A stretch of 64,000 bases of DNA from the NCBI RefSeq assembly GCF_014268505.2, contig NZ_JABWQP020000014.1, positions 1 to 64,000 on the forward strand, given 5' to 3'. Of the stretch, positions 8,851 through 16,279 are shown in pieces; position 1 is the stretch's first letter; the number at the start of each line of letters is the position of its first letter. The position numbers and the translations under genes were made by a program. The DNA is from Pseudomonas khorasanensis (GTDB lineage Bacteria; Pseudomonadota; Gammaproteobacteria; Pseudomonadales; Pseudomonadaceae). Below the pieces are notes generated by a model that had not been told where the DNA came from, made no database searches, and saw nothing but the letters and a program-made list of their open reading frames with translations.

Positions 8851-9309
8851 ATGAGCGTCAAACCCATTCCCGAGGGGTATCACAGCATTACCCCATACCT
8901 GGGCATCGACAAGGCCGCCGAGGCCATCGAATTCTATAAAAAAGCTTTCAATGCCAGTGAAGTCATGCGCCTGACCATGCCCGACGGCGGTATCGGCCAC
9001 GCCGAATTGCGCATCGGCGACAGCGCGATCATGCTCGGCACGCCTTGCGATCAAGGGCCGCTGCGCAATCCGCAACAGGCAGTCTCCATCGGGTTGCACT
9101 TGTATGTAACCAATGTCGACGAGGCCTTTGAACAGGCGCTGGTTGCCGGCGCGGAAATCGTCTCGGAGGTCAAGGACCAGTTTTATGGTGATCGCAGCGG
9201 GACGCTGAGAGATCCCTTCGGACATCTGTGGTTTCTGGCCACGCATAAAGAAGACCTGACCGAAGAGCAAATCCGCCAGCGGGCAATGGAGATGTTCAGC
9301 GAGGGTTGA
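8851..9309 (+). CDS. VOC superfamily protein, PhnB-like
   Basis: A 152-aa protein of the vicinal oxygen chelate fold (glyoxalase/bleomycin resistance/dioxygenase superfamily) of the PhnB type. It has SITPYLGIDKAAEAIEFYKKAF at the start, in outline, and the C-terminal DRSGTLRDPFGHLWFLATHKEDL region. AGGGAGA precedes the ATG. The function of PhnB-like proteins is poorly defined, and the context gives no clue. Confidence 0.8.
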   Translation: MSVKPIPEGYHSITPYLGIDKAAEAIEFYKKAFNASEVMRLTMPDGGIGHAELRIGDSAIMLGTPCDQGPLRNPQQAVSIGLHLYVTNVDEAFEQALVAGAEIVSEVKDQFYGDRSGTLRDPFGHLWFLATHKEDLTEEQIRQRAMEMFSEG

Positions 9310-9524
9310 AGACTTCGTTGCGTGCCTGACCGCAAGGAAGCGCAACGCTGATGCAACTGCGAAACATTTGCTTTCATATCCGCTTTCGGGATTTTCCTCT
9401 CTCATACGTCTTATAGGAATGCAGGCCGTTCGCGTAGGCAAAAGCCACGAGCGGCCTCCCGGGGATCCCCGTGCTGCGAAGCCCGTAGCCCGGCACCCTT
9501 CCACCGAAATCAAGACGCGCAATC

Positions 9525-10724
9525 ATGTCCAAGAAATCCCGCTCCAAACTATGGTTCCTGGTGCATAGCTGGCTGGCGTTACCGATCTGGTTCTTCGTGC
9601 TGATCGTCTGTGTCACCGGCACGCTGGCAGTGGTCAGCCAGGAAATCGTCTGGCTGGCCAACCCGCAAATGCGCGCCAGTCAGCCGTCGGACGATGCACC
9701 GCGGCTGAGCTACGACCAGATTCTGGCCGCGATCAAAAAAGCCGAACCGCAGACGCTGGTCGAAAGCATCAGTCGCCCTGACGAGTCGCACTTTGCCCTC
9801 GACGTCGAAGTCAGCTACCCCGACGGGCGCTCGCTGACGGTGTATGTCAATCCATACACCGGCGTCATCCAGGGCACCGCGCCTGCCTTTGATTTCAAGG
9901 CCTTCACCCGCGCCCTGCACGGCTGGTGGCTGGTGCCGTTCACCAATGGCTACAGCTGGGGCTGGTATCTGGTCTCACTGCTCGGCGTGCCGATGCTCGT
10001 TTCGCTGATAACCGGGCTGGTGGTCTACAAGCGATTCTGGAAAGGCTTTTTGCGGCCGACCTTGCGCGTGCGCCATGGCGCACGGATCTTCTGGGGCGAT
10101 TTCCATCGACTCTGCGGCATCTGGTCGATCTGGTTCATTGCGGTGATATCCATCACCGGCATCTGGTTCCTGATCAAGGCGATCCTGTTCGATAACCAGA
10201 TTTCCATTTCCAGCGAGCCGATCATTCCGGCGATGTCCCGCGAAAGCGTGCCGATCTCCGCAGCCGGTACCCCGCCGCCGCGCATCAGCCTGGACCGCGC
10301 CATCGAAATCGCCCAACAGAAAATTCCGGGGCTGGAAGCCAGCTCCGTCAATATGCCGGGCAATGCCTATTCCCACATGAGCGTCAGCGGCCGTGGCTGG
10401 TATCCGCTGATGTACCAGAGCGCGACACTCAACCCGTACAACGGCGAAATGGCCTCCTCACGGTTGCTTTCCGACCGCTCATCGCTCGAGTTCGTCACCG
10501 AGTCCATGCGTCCGCTGCACACCGGCGACTTCGGCGGTCTCTGGATCAAGTTGATCTGGTTCTTCTTCGGTCTGTTGTTGAGCATGATGATCCTCAGCGG
10601 TCTGCTGATCTGGACCAAGCGCACCGCCCTGGCTACCGTCAATGCGCTGAAACGCGAGGAAAGGAAAACCCGCGTTATCGCACAACCGGCAACGCGCCGC
10701 GAAACTTCGGAGGCCAGCCTGTGA
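9525..10724 (+). CDS. fpvG: FpvG: PepSY-domain inner-membrane protein for ferri-pyoverdine reduction
   Basis: A 399-aa PepSY-associated membrane protein, first of an eight-gene overlapping operon whose order (PepSY, two small proteins, a one-TM protein, SBP, ATPase, permease, SBP) matches fpvGHJK-fpvCDEF (PA2403-PA2410). In P. aeruginosa FpvG is the membrane component needed to reduce Fe3+ bound to pyoverdine. Four hydrophobic helices are visible, with histidines in HSWLALP, HGWWLVP and HRLCGIW that could bind haem or relay electrons. It overlaps fpvH by four bases. I found no PvdS box upstream. Confidence 0.9.
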   Translation: MSKKSRSKLWFLVHSWLALPIWFFVLIVCVTGTLAVVSQEIVWLANPQMRASQPSDDAPRLSYDQILAAIKKAEPQTLVESISRPDESHFALDVEVSYPDGRSLTVYVNPYTGVIQGTAPAFDFKAFTRALHGWWLVPFTNGYSWGWYLVSLLGVPMLVSLITGLVVYKRFWKGFLRPTLRVRHGARIFWGDFHRLCGIWSIWFIAVISITGIWFLIKAILFDNQISISSEPIIPAMSRESVPISAAGTPPPRISLDRAIEIAQQKIPGLEASSVNMPGNAYSHMSVSGRGWYPLMYQSATLNPYNGEMASSRLLSDRSSLEFVTESMRPLHTGDFGGLWIKLIWFFFGLLLSMMILSGLLIWTKRTALATVNALKREERKTRVIAQPATRRETSEASL

Positions 10725-11263
10725 ACAAAGCCATCTCGATAACGCCGCCGTCTCGCCTGTCGCGTTTCTGGCACAAGTGGCGGTTCCACATCAATGTCTT
10801 GCTGCTGCTGATTCCGCTGGGTTTCATGCCCAAATACTTCGCCGATGCCTCGCTGTTTCGAGGCGACAGTGGTTTGGGCCAACGTGAAATAGGCACCGTT
10901 CAAGTCGGCCCGTGGAGCCTGCGCCTGGCCGAACTGCGCGAAGAAGCGCCAAGCCTGAGTGGTCCGGCCGGTTACATGAAGGATTTCACCGCCGCCCTCT
11001 GTGATGCCTGCGTCGAACCGGTCAAGGCCACTTACTTGCGCATCGGCAAACCGCGTAGCCTGCGCGCCGCCGGCACCATCTTCTTCGGCACCCCTTACCG
11101 CATGGGGACGCAGATGCCCATCCCGGAAAAGACCAAACCCGACGCCGAGCTGTGGATCACCATGGAAGGCTGGGACGGCAGCATGCATCAGGCCTCGATC
11201 CCCCTGAGCCAGGCCTCTCCCGCCACCGTTGCGTGGCTGAACAAACAAGGAGCCAAACCATGA
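10721..11263 (+). CDS. fpvH: FpvH: small membrane-anchored protein of the pyoverdine iron-release system
   Basis: A 180-aa protein with one N-terminal transmembrane segment (FHINVLLLLIPLGFMPKYFA) and a periplasmic domain carrying a CDAC motif. It has no recognised enzymatic domain. It is named by position second in the fpvGHJK-CDEF operon; in P. aeruginosa FpvG-K are needed together for efficient iron release from pyoverdine. GTG start; it overlaps both neighbours by four bases. Confidence 0.8.
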   Translation: MNKAISITPPSRLSRFWHKWRFHINVLLLLIPLGFMPKYFADASLFRGDSGLGQREIGTVQVGPWSLRLAELREEAPSLSGPAGYMKDFTAALCDACVEPVKATYLRIGKPRSLRAAGTIFFGTPYRMGTQMPIPEKTKPDAELWITMEGWDGSMHQASIPLSQASPATVAWLNKQGAKP

Positions 11264-11601
11264 CTCGCTCGCCACTCCACTCCCGCTTGCTCGCCAGCGC
11301 CGCACTGCTGGTGCTGAGCGCAGGTTTCAGTGCCAGCGCCCTGGCGCATAACCCCATGTGCGAATGCAAGGCCATCGACGCCGAACAGATCCAATGCACC
11401 GGAGGTTTCTCCGACGGCAGCGGCGCGCCAGGGGTGACCCTCGACGTGATCGGCTACGACGAAACCATTCTGGTACCGGGCAAACTGGGCGCCGACTCGA
11501 CGCTGACCTTCAAGAAGCCTGGCAGTGAGTTCTATGTCCTGTTCGACGCAGGTCCCGGCCACGTTGTGGAAATCGACCAGGCGGATATCCAAGCCCCATG
11601 A
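11260..11601 (+). CDS. fpvJ: FpvJ: small periplasmic protein of the pyoverdine iron-release system
   Basis: A 113-aa protein with a signal peptide ending ...FSASALA, then HNPMCECKAIDAEQIQC. The cysteine-rich mature start (CEC...C) could bind metal or form a disulfide. FpvJ of P. aeruginosa is reported to work with the periplasmic binding proteins FpvC and FpvF; assignment here is by operon position. The ATG was chosen because it overlaps the fpvH stop and opens the signal peptide. Confidence 0.8.
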   Translation: MTRSPLHSRLLASAALLVLSAGFSASALAHNPMCECKAIDAEQIQCTGGFSDGSGAPGVTLDVIGYDETILVPGKLGADSTLTFKKPGSEFYVLFDAGPGHVVEIDQADIQAP

Positions 11602-12173
11602 GTACACCAACGACTCAAGTGGTGCGCCCGGCCGGTGCCGGCCATGAAACCCTCAATGTGCTGCTGTTGTGCCTGTTGATTCTCGCGGTCGCCGGTTCGG
11701 TGGTGGCGTGGCGTGGGGTTTCCCATGAACCGGAACCCGTCGCCAGCAACCAGTACGATGCCCGCCGCGACCTCAGCGCCGCCGAGCAAGGCATCTACGC
11801 CGACCTGCGGGTGACGCTGGACGAAATCCGTTTGCTGCGCGAAGAACAAAACACCCTGCCGACCCCACAGGCGCTGGCCGAGGAAGGCTTTGCGCCGTTC
11901 GCTCAGGATGCCAGTTCGGTCAGCCGTGGCGGTCATGCGTGGCAGATGTTCGCCGACAGCGCCTATTTTGGCCGCAGCGCCGCGCCTGATGTGGCCGGTT
12001 CGTTCCTGATGCGCATCGGCGCCGATGCCAGTGCTGCGCCGGACATCTGGCTGAACCGCGGCGCCGACCTCATGCCTGGTCTGGACCTGTCCGATGCCGC
12101 GCTGTCCGCTGCTGGCTGGAAACAGATCGTCGCGCAATTCGATGCCGGGGTCACCCGCGAACATCGCCATTGA
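11598..12173 (+). CDS. fpvK: FpvK: one-TM protein (DUF6162-like)
   Basis: A 191-aa protein with one N-terminal transmembrane helix (LNVLLLCLLILAVAGSVVAW) and a soluble periplasmic part. The sequence is of the DUF6162 type, a family found beside metal ABC transporters in Pseudomonas. It sits fourth in the fpv operon, overlapping fpvJ by four bases. Biochemical role unknown. Confidence 0.8.
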   Translation: MSTPTTQVVRPAGAGHETLNVLLLCLLILAVAGSVVAWRGVSHEPEPVASNQYDARRDLSAAEQGIYADLRVTLDEIRLLREEQNTLPTPQALAEEGFAPFAQDASSVSRGGHAWQMFADSAYFGRSAAPDVAGSFLMRIGADASAAPDIWLNRGADLMPGLDLSDAALSAAGWKQIVAQFDAGVTREHRH

Positions 12174-12208
12174 TTCCTCGCCCTCATTCGAGAGAAGACT
12201 GCTTGCCC

Positions 12209-13138
12209 ATGTCCATTTCATCCCCTCGCCGTCCATTGTTACGCGTACTTCTGCTTGGCCTGTGCGCCTGCCTGCTGAGCCCGCTCGCCAGCGCCGAGCA
12301 AGGCAAACGCCTGCGCATCGGCATCACCCTGCATCCGTATTACAGCTATGTCGCGAACATCGTTGGCGACAAGGCCGAAGTGGTGCCGCTGATTCCCGCC
12401 GGCTTCAACCCGCATGCCTACGAGCCACGGGCTGAAGACATCAAGCGTATCAGCGGGCTGGACGTCATCGTGCTCAACGGCGTCGGCCATGACGACTTCG
12501 CCGATCGCATGATTGCGGCCAGCGAAACGCCCAATGTCAAAACCATTGAAGCCAACGAAAACGTGCCGTTGCTGGCCGCCACGGGTGTCGCTGCACGCGG
12601 TGCAGGCAAAGTGGTCAACCCGCATACGTTCCTGTCGATCAGCGCCTCGATCGCTCAGGTCAACAACATCGCCCGTGAACTGGGCAAGCTCGACCCCGAC
12701 AACGCCAAGGCCTATACCCAGAACGCCCGCGCCTATGGCAAACGCCTGAGACAAATGCGCGCCGACGCCCTGGCCAAACTGACCCAGGCGCCGAACGCCG
12801 AATTGCGTGTCGCCACGGTTCACGCGGCTTACGACTATCTGTTGCGCGAATTCGGCCTGGAAGTAACGGCGGTGGTCGAGCCTGCCCACGGCATCGAGCC
12901 GAGCCCTAGCCAGTTGAAAAAGACCATCGATCAGTTGCGCGAACTCGACGTCAAAGTCATTTTCTCGGAAATGGACTTTCCTTCCAGCTACGTCGACACC
13001 ATTCAGCGAGAATCGGGCGTGAAGCTGTATCCGCTTTCGCATATTTCCTACGGCGAATACACCGCCGACAAGTACGAAAAGGAAATGACCGGCAACCTCA
13101 ACACCGTCGTCCGGGCGATTCAGGAGTCGGGGGCATGA
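12209..13138 (+). CDS. fpvC: FpvC: periplasmic metal-binding protein (ZnuA/TroA-like)
   Basis: A 309-aa cluster 9 solute-binding protein with a signal peptide ending ...LLSPLASA. Metal-ligand histidines fall in HPYYSYVANIVG, GFNPHAYEP, VVNPHTFLS and VEPAHGIEPSP, as in ZnuA/TroA. In P. aeruginosa FpvC receives iron freed from pyoverdine. The ATG at 12209 follows AGAGAAG and opens the signal peptide; an in-frame TTG at 12170 overlaps the fpvK stop but would add a poor extension. It overlaps fpvD by four bases. Confidence 0.88.
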   Translation: MSISSPRRPLLRVLLLGLCACLLSPLASAEQGKRLRIGITLHPYYSYVANIVGDKAEVVPLIPAGFNPHAYEPRAEDIKRISGLDVIVLNGVGHDDFADRMIAASETPNVKTIEANENVPLLAATGVAARGAGKVVNPHTFLSISASIAQVNNIARELGKLDPDNAKAYTQNARAYGKRLRQMRADALAKLTQAPNAELRVATVHAAYDYLLREFGLEVTAVVEPAHGIEPSPSQLKKTIDQLRELDVKVIFSEMDFPSSYVDTIQRESGVKLYPLSHISYGEYTADKYEKEMTGNLNTVVRAIQESGA

Positions 13139-13986
13139 CATCGAAAGAAAACCTCGTCGCCGATAGCACCGACCTCCCTGTGGGAGCGAGCCTGCTCGCG
13201 AAGGCTTCGGAGCTGTCAATAACTTCAGTGGATGAAAAATCGTCTTCGCGAGCAGGCTCGCTCCCACAATGGGTTGCCGGGCCGAAGCTGCACTTCGCTG
13301 ATATCAGCCTGACGCTCGGCCGCACAACGATTCTCGACAAGGTCACTTTCCAGGTACAGCCCGGCAGTGTTCACGCTCTGGTCGGCCCCAACGGCGGCGG
13401 GAAGAGTTCGTTGATCAAGACCCTGCTCGGGCAAATGCCCCACCAGGGCCGGCTCAGCCTGGAATGGCCCGGCGAGCCCGGCACGATCGGCTACGTCCCC
13501 CAAGCACTGGAATTCGATCGGGGTTTGCCCATGACTGTCGATGACTTCATGGCCGCCATGTGTCAGCGCCGCCCGGCCTTCCTGGGCTTGAGCAAACACT
13601 ACGCCGGCGCCATCGGTGATGCGCTGGAGCGAGTCGGTATGCAGGACAAGCGCAAGCGCCGCATGGGCGCGTTGTCCGGCGGCGAACGCCAGCGTGTCCT
13701 GCTCGCGCAGGGGCTGATCCCGGCACCGCAATTGCTGGTGCTCGACGAGCCGATGTCGGCCCTTGATGAAGCCGGGATTCAGGTGTTCGAACGCCTGCTC
13801 ACTGACTGGCGCGAGGCGGGTATCACAGTGTTGTGGATCGAGCATGATCTGGAAGCGGTCGGGCGGCTGGCCGATCGGGTCACCGGCCTCAACCGCCGCG
13901 TGCTGTTCGATGCCACACCGCAAGAGGCGCTGACCCCGGAACGCCTGCTGACCCTGTTTTCGACCCATCCACGGAGCGCTGTCTGA
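13135..13986 (+). CDS. fpvD: FpvD: ABC transporter ATPase, with a REPIN translated in its N-terminus
   Basis: A 283-aa ATPase for the FpvE permease. Walker A is GPNGGGKSS, the signature is LSGGERQR and Walker B is LLVLDEPMSALDE. About residues 16-44 (VGASLLAK...SRAGSLPQW) are encoded by an inverted REP pair at 13180-13267, in frame. The conserved ABC fold begins just after, at KLHFADISLTLGR, and no in-frame ATG lies between, so the insert is probably translated. The start overlaps the fpvC stop (ATGA); the stop overlaps the fpvE start. Confidence 0.9.
   Translation: MTSKENLVADSTDLPVGASLLAKASELSITSVDEKSSSRAGSLPQWVAGPKLHFADISLTLGRTTILDKVTFQVQPGSVHALVGPNGGGKSSLIKTLLGQMPHQGRLSLEWPGEPGTIGYVPQALEFDRGLPMTVDDFMAAMCQRRPAFLGLSKHYAGAIGDALERVGMQDKRKRRMGALSGGERQRVLLAQGLIPAPQLLVLDEPMSALDEAGIQVFERLLTDWREAGITVLWIEHDLEAVGRLADRVTGLNRRVLFDATPQEALTPERLLTLFSTHPRSAV
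13180..13267. repeat. REPIN inside fpvD
   Basis: Two 24-base arms with the core GCGAGCCTGCTCGC lie inverted at 13180-13203 and 13244-13267. This is the same element as at 15816, 25063, 39102 and 48298, but here it lies wholly inside an open reading frame. Confidence 0.95.
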
Positions 13987-14885
13987 TGAGCTACGAAGCC
14001 TTTCGTTTGATGGTTCAGGGCTGGGCGTCTTCCGGTTATCTGCCGGAAGCGCTGGCCTACGGTTTTGTGGTCAACGCCTTGCTCGCCGGTCTGCTGATCG
14101 GTCCGGTGCTTGGCGGGCTCGGTACATTGGTCGTGGTCAAGCGCTTTGCGTTTTTCTCCGAAGCGGTGGGTCACGCGGCGCTGACTGGTGTGGCGATCGG
14201 CATACTGCTCGGCGAACCCTATACCGGGCCCTATGGCAGCCTGTTCGGCTACTGCCTGCTGTTCGGCATCCTGCTTAATTACCTGCGTAACCGCACCGGT
14301 CTGGCTCCGGACACGCTGATCGGGGTCTTCCTCTCGGTGTCGCTGGCACTGGGCGCGAGTCTGCTGCTGATTCTGGCCGGCAAGATCAACGTGCACATTC
14401 TGGAAAATGTGTTGTTCGGTTCGGTGCTGACCGTCAACGGCAATGATCTGGCGGTCTTGGCCATCGTCGGTTCGCTGGTCATGGCCCTCGCGTTGCCACT
14501 GTACAACCGCATCATGCTTGCCAGTTTCAATCCTCAGTTGGCGGCGGTGCGGGGCGTGGCGGTCAAGACGCTGGATTACTTGTTCGTGATTCTGGTGACG
14601 CTGATCACCGTGGCGGCGGTGAAAGTGATCGGTGCGATTCTGGTCGGCGCCCTGCTGGTGATTCCGGCCGCTGCGGCACGCTTGCTCAGCCAGTCGCTGA
14701 AAGGCTTTTTCTGGTGCTCGGTGCTGATCGCGACCGTCAGCACTTTGTGCGGAATTCTGGCGCCTATCGTGTTTGACCTGCCGATCCCGTCCGGCGCGGC
14801 GATCATTCTGGTCTCCGGCATCGCATTCGCCCTTGCCGCCATTGCGCGCGGCGTCGTCCCCAGCCTGAAAGGGAACCTTGGATAA
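13986..14885 (+). CDS. fpvE: FpvE: metal ABC transporter permease (ZnuB-like)
   Basis: A 299-aa integral membrane protein of the ABC-3 family with about eight helices. It contains VVKRFAFFSEAVGHAALTG, the usual ATPase-contact region of ZnuB-type permeases. It partners FpvD and the binding proteins FpvC/FpvF to import iron (probably Fe2+) released from pyoverdine; the ion is inferred from the P. aeruginosa system. ATG overlaps the fpvD stop. Confidence 0.88.
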   Translation: MSYEAFRLMVQGWASSGYLPEALAYGFVVNALLAGLLIGPVLGGLGTLVVVKRFAFFSEAVGHAALTGVAIGILLGEPYTGPYGSLFGYCLLFGILLNYLRNRTGLAPDTLIGVFLSVSLALGASLLLILAGKINVHILENVLFGSVLTVNGNDLAVLAIVGSLVMALALPLYNRIMLASFNPQLAAVRGVAVKTLDYLFVILVTLITVAAVKVIGAILVGALLVIPAAAARLLSQSLKGFFWCSVLIATVSTLCGILAPIVFDLPIPSGAAIILVSGIAFALAAIARGVVPSLKGNLG

Positions 14886-15890
14886 ATGGCTTTTTCATTG
14901 CGTAACCTGACTCTGGCCATCGCGCTGTGCGGCGTGGTCTGCACACCTTTAATGGCCGCTGAAGGCGCCCAGCCCCTGCGCGTGCTGGCGTCCTTGCCGA
15001 TCACCTACGGCCTGGGCGAAGCGCTGCTCAAAGGCACCGACGTCAACCTGGAACGCGCCGCGCCAGCCAACCTCCCGGGGAGCCGTCAGACCGCGTATTT
15101 CACCGGTCGCGGTGCGCAGGCGTTGAGCAAGCTGGCCACCGACGCGGACGCCGTGATCGGCGTGCGCTCGCTATGGGCCGACGATCCGCTGTATCCGATC
15201 GCTCGTCGCAGCAACATTCGCATCGTCGAAGTTGACGCCGCCCGTCCGGTCGACGGCGCTCTGCCGGGGATTGCCGTACAACCCGGACCTCAAGTCGACG
15301 GCCTGAACAGTCAGCCATGGCTGGCGAGCAACAATATGGGGCGCATGGCGGATGTGATGGCAGCGGACCTGGTGCGTCTGGCACCCGGCGCCAAACCGAC
15401 AATCGAAGCCAACCTGGCGGCGCTGAAACAGCGCCTGCTGAAACTCAGCGCCGACACTGAGGCACGTCTGGCCGAGGCCGACAATCTGAGTGTGATGAGT
15501 CTGAGCGATCACTTCGGCTATCTGATCGGCAGCCTCAACCTCGAACTGATCGGGCAGGATGCGCGCCCTGATGCCGAGTGGACGCCAGAAGCGCTGAAAA
15601 AGCTGACAGCGACGCTCAAGGACGATGACGTCGCAGTCGTGCTGCATCATCGTCAGCCAGCGGAGCCGGTGAAAGCGGCGATTGCCGAGTCCGGCAGCCG
15701 GCTGGTGGTACTAAGCACCGATGCGGCGGATCCGGTGACGGAGCTGGAAGGCAATGTGGATTTGTTGCTCAAGGGGCTGGTGGGGCGTAGTTTCAGGCAA
15801 GACCGCGTTATCGTTCTTCGCGAGCAGGCTCGCCCCCACATTTGGCAATGCGTTCCCTGTGGGAGCGAGCCTGCTCGCGAAGAGGCCTGA
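14886..15890 (+). CDS. fpvF: FpvF: second periplasmic metal-binding protein, C-terminus running into a REPIN
   Basis: A 334-aa solute-binding protein with a signal peptide (ALCGVVCTPLMAAEG); it is the second SBP of the operon, as in P. aeruginosa. The conserved fold ends around VDLLLKGLVG, after which the frame continues through an inverted REP pair (15816-15882), adding about 25 residues such as LREQARP and GSEPAREEA before the stop at 15888. The natural stop seems to have been lost or displaced. ATG directly follows the fpvE TAA. An intrinsic terminator follows. Confidence 0.85.
   Translation: MAFSLRNLTLAIALCGVVCTPLMAAEGAQPLRVLASLPITYGLGEALLKGTDVNLERAAPANLPGSRQTAYFTGRGAQALSKLATDADAVIGVRSLWADDPLYPIARRSNIRIVEVDAARPVDGALPGIAVQPGPQVDGLNSQPWLASNNMGRMADVMAADLVRLAPGAKPTIEANLAALKQRLLKLSADTEARLAEADNLSVMSLSDHFGYLIGSLNLELIGQDARPDAEWTPEALKKLTATLKDDDVAVVLHHRQPAEPVKAAIAESGSRLVVLSTDAADPVTELEGNVDLLLKGLVGRSFRQDRVIVLREQARPHIWQCVPCGSEPAREEA
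15816..15882. repeat. REPIN overlapping the fpvF 3' end
   Basis: Inverted REP arms at 15816-15839 and 15859-15882 with the common core; one arm has a single change (CGCCCCCAC instead of CGCTCCCAC). It supplies the last codons of fpvF. Confidence 0.95.
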
Positions 15891-15919
15891 CCTGACGTCA
15901 CCTGTTTCCAGGCATGAAA

Positions 15920-15952
15920 AAACCCGCTGCCCCTCACCGGTCCAGCGGGTTT
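15920..15952. terminator. Bidirectional intrinsic terminator between fpvF and mbtH
   Basis: AAACCCGCTG (15920-15929) pairs with CAGCGGGTTT (15943-15952), flanked by A- and T-rich ends. It lies between the convergent fpv operon and mbtH and can serve both. Confidence 0.85.
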
Positions 15953-15967
15953 CTTTTGCCCGGTCGC

Positions 15968-16192
15968 TTATTGCGCCGCGACCTGCCCGTCCATCTTCTG
16001 ACGCAGGCTCAGCGGGCGCATGTCGGTCCAGACTTCTTCGATGTAAGCCAGGCATTCCTTTTTCAGGCCACTCTTGCCCACGGTGCGCCAGCCTTCTGGC
16101 ACGGCCTTGTAATCGGGCCAGATCGAGTATTGCTCTTCGTGGTTGACCACGACCTGAAAGAGGATGTCCTCGCGGTCGAATACTGACGTCAT
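15968..16192 (-). CDS. MbtH-like NRPS accessory protein (PA2412-like)
   Basis: A 74-aa MbtH-family protein with the hallmark tryptophans in YSIWPDYKAVPEGWRTVGKSG (outline) and EEVWTDMRPLSLR. MbtH proteins bind and activate or solubilise NRPS adenylation domains; the partner here is probably PvdL. It sits between the fpv operon and pvdH, as PA2412 does. The start has GGAGAACC upstream and lies about 60 bases below its own PvdS box, so it need not depend on the pvdH promoter. Confidence 0.92.
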   Translation of the reverse strand: MTSVFDREDILFQVVVNHEEQYSIWPDYKAVPEGWRTVGKSGLKKECLAYIEEVWTDMRPLSLRQKMDGQVAAQ

Positions 16193-16255
16193 GCTGGTTC
16201 TCCATCGATGTAATGGTCGGCTGCACAACGCATGCAGCCGGGATATGTAGAAAGA

Positions 16256-16279
16256 ACGTACGCGGCGCGAAAAAATTTA
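16256..16279 (-). promoter_or_regulatory. PvdS (iron-starvation) box for mbtH
   Basis: The minus strand reads TAAAT (16279-16275), 16 bases, then CGT (16258-16256), a perfect match to the PvdS-type iron-starvation box. It overlaps the last codon of pvdH, so mbtH has a promoter inside the pvdH 3' end. Confidence 0.85.

Noticed and set aside
9386..9410. Possible PvdS box before fpvG ending at CGT 9407
   Set aside because: The five bases 16 upstream are TCGGG, not TAAAT-like.
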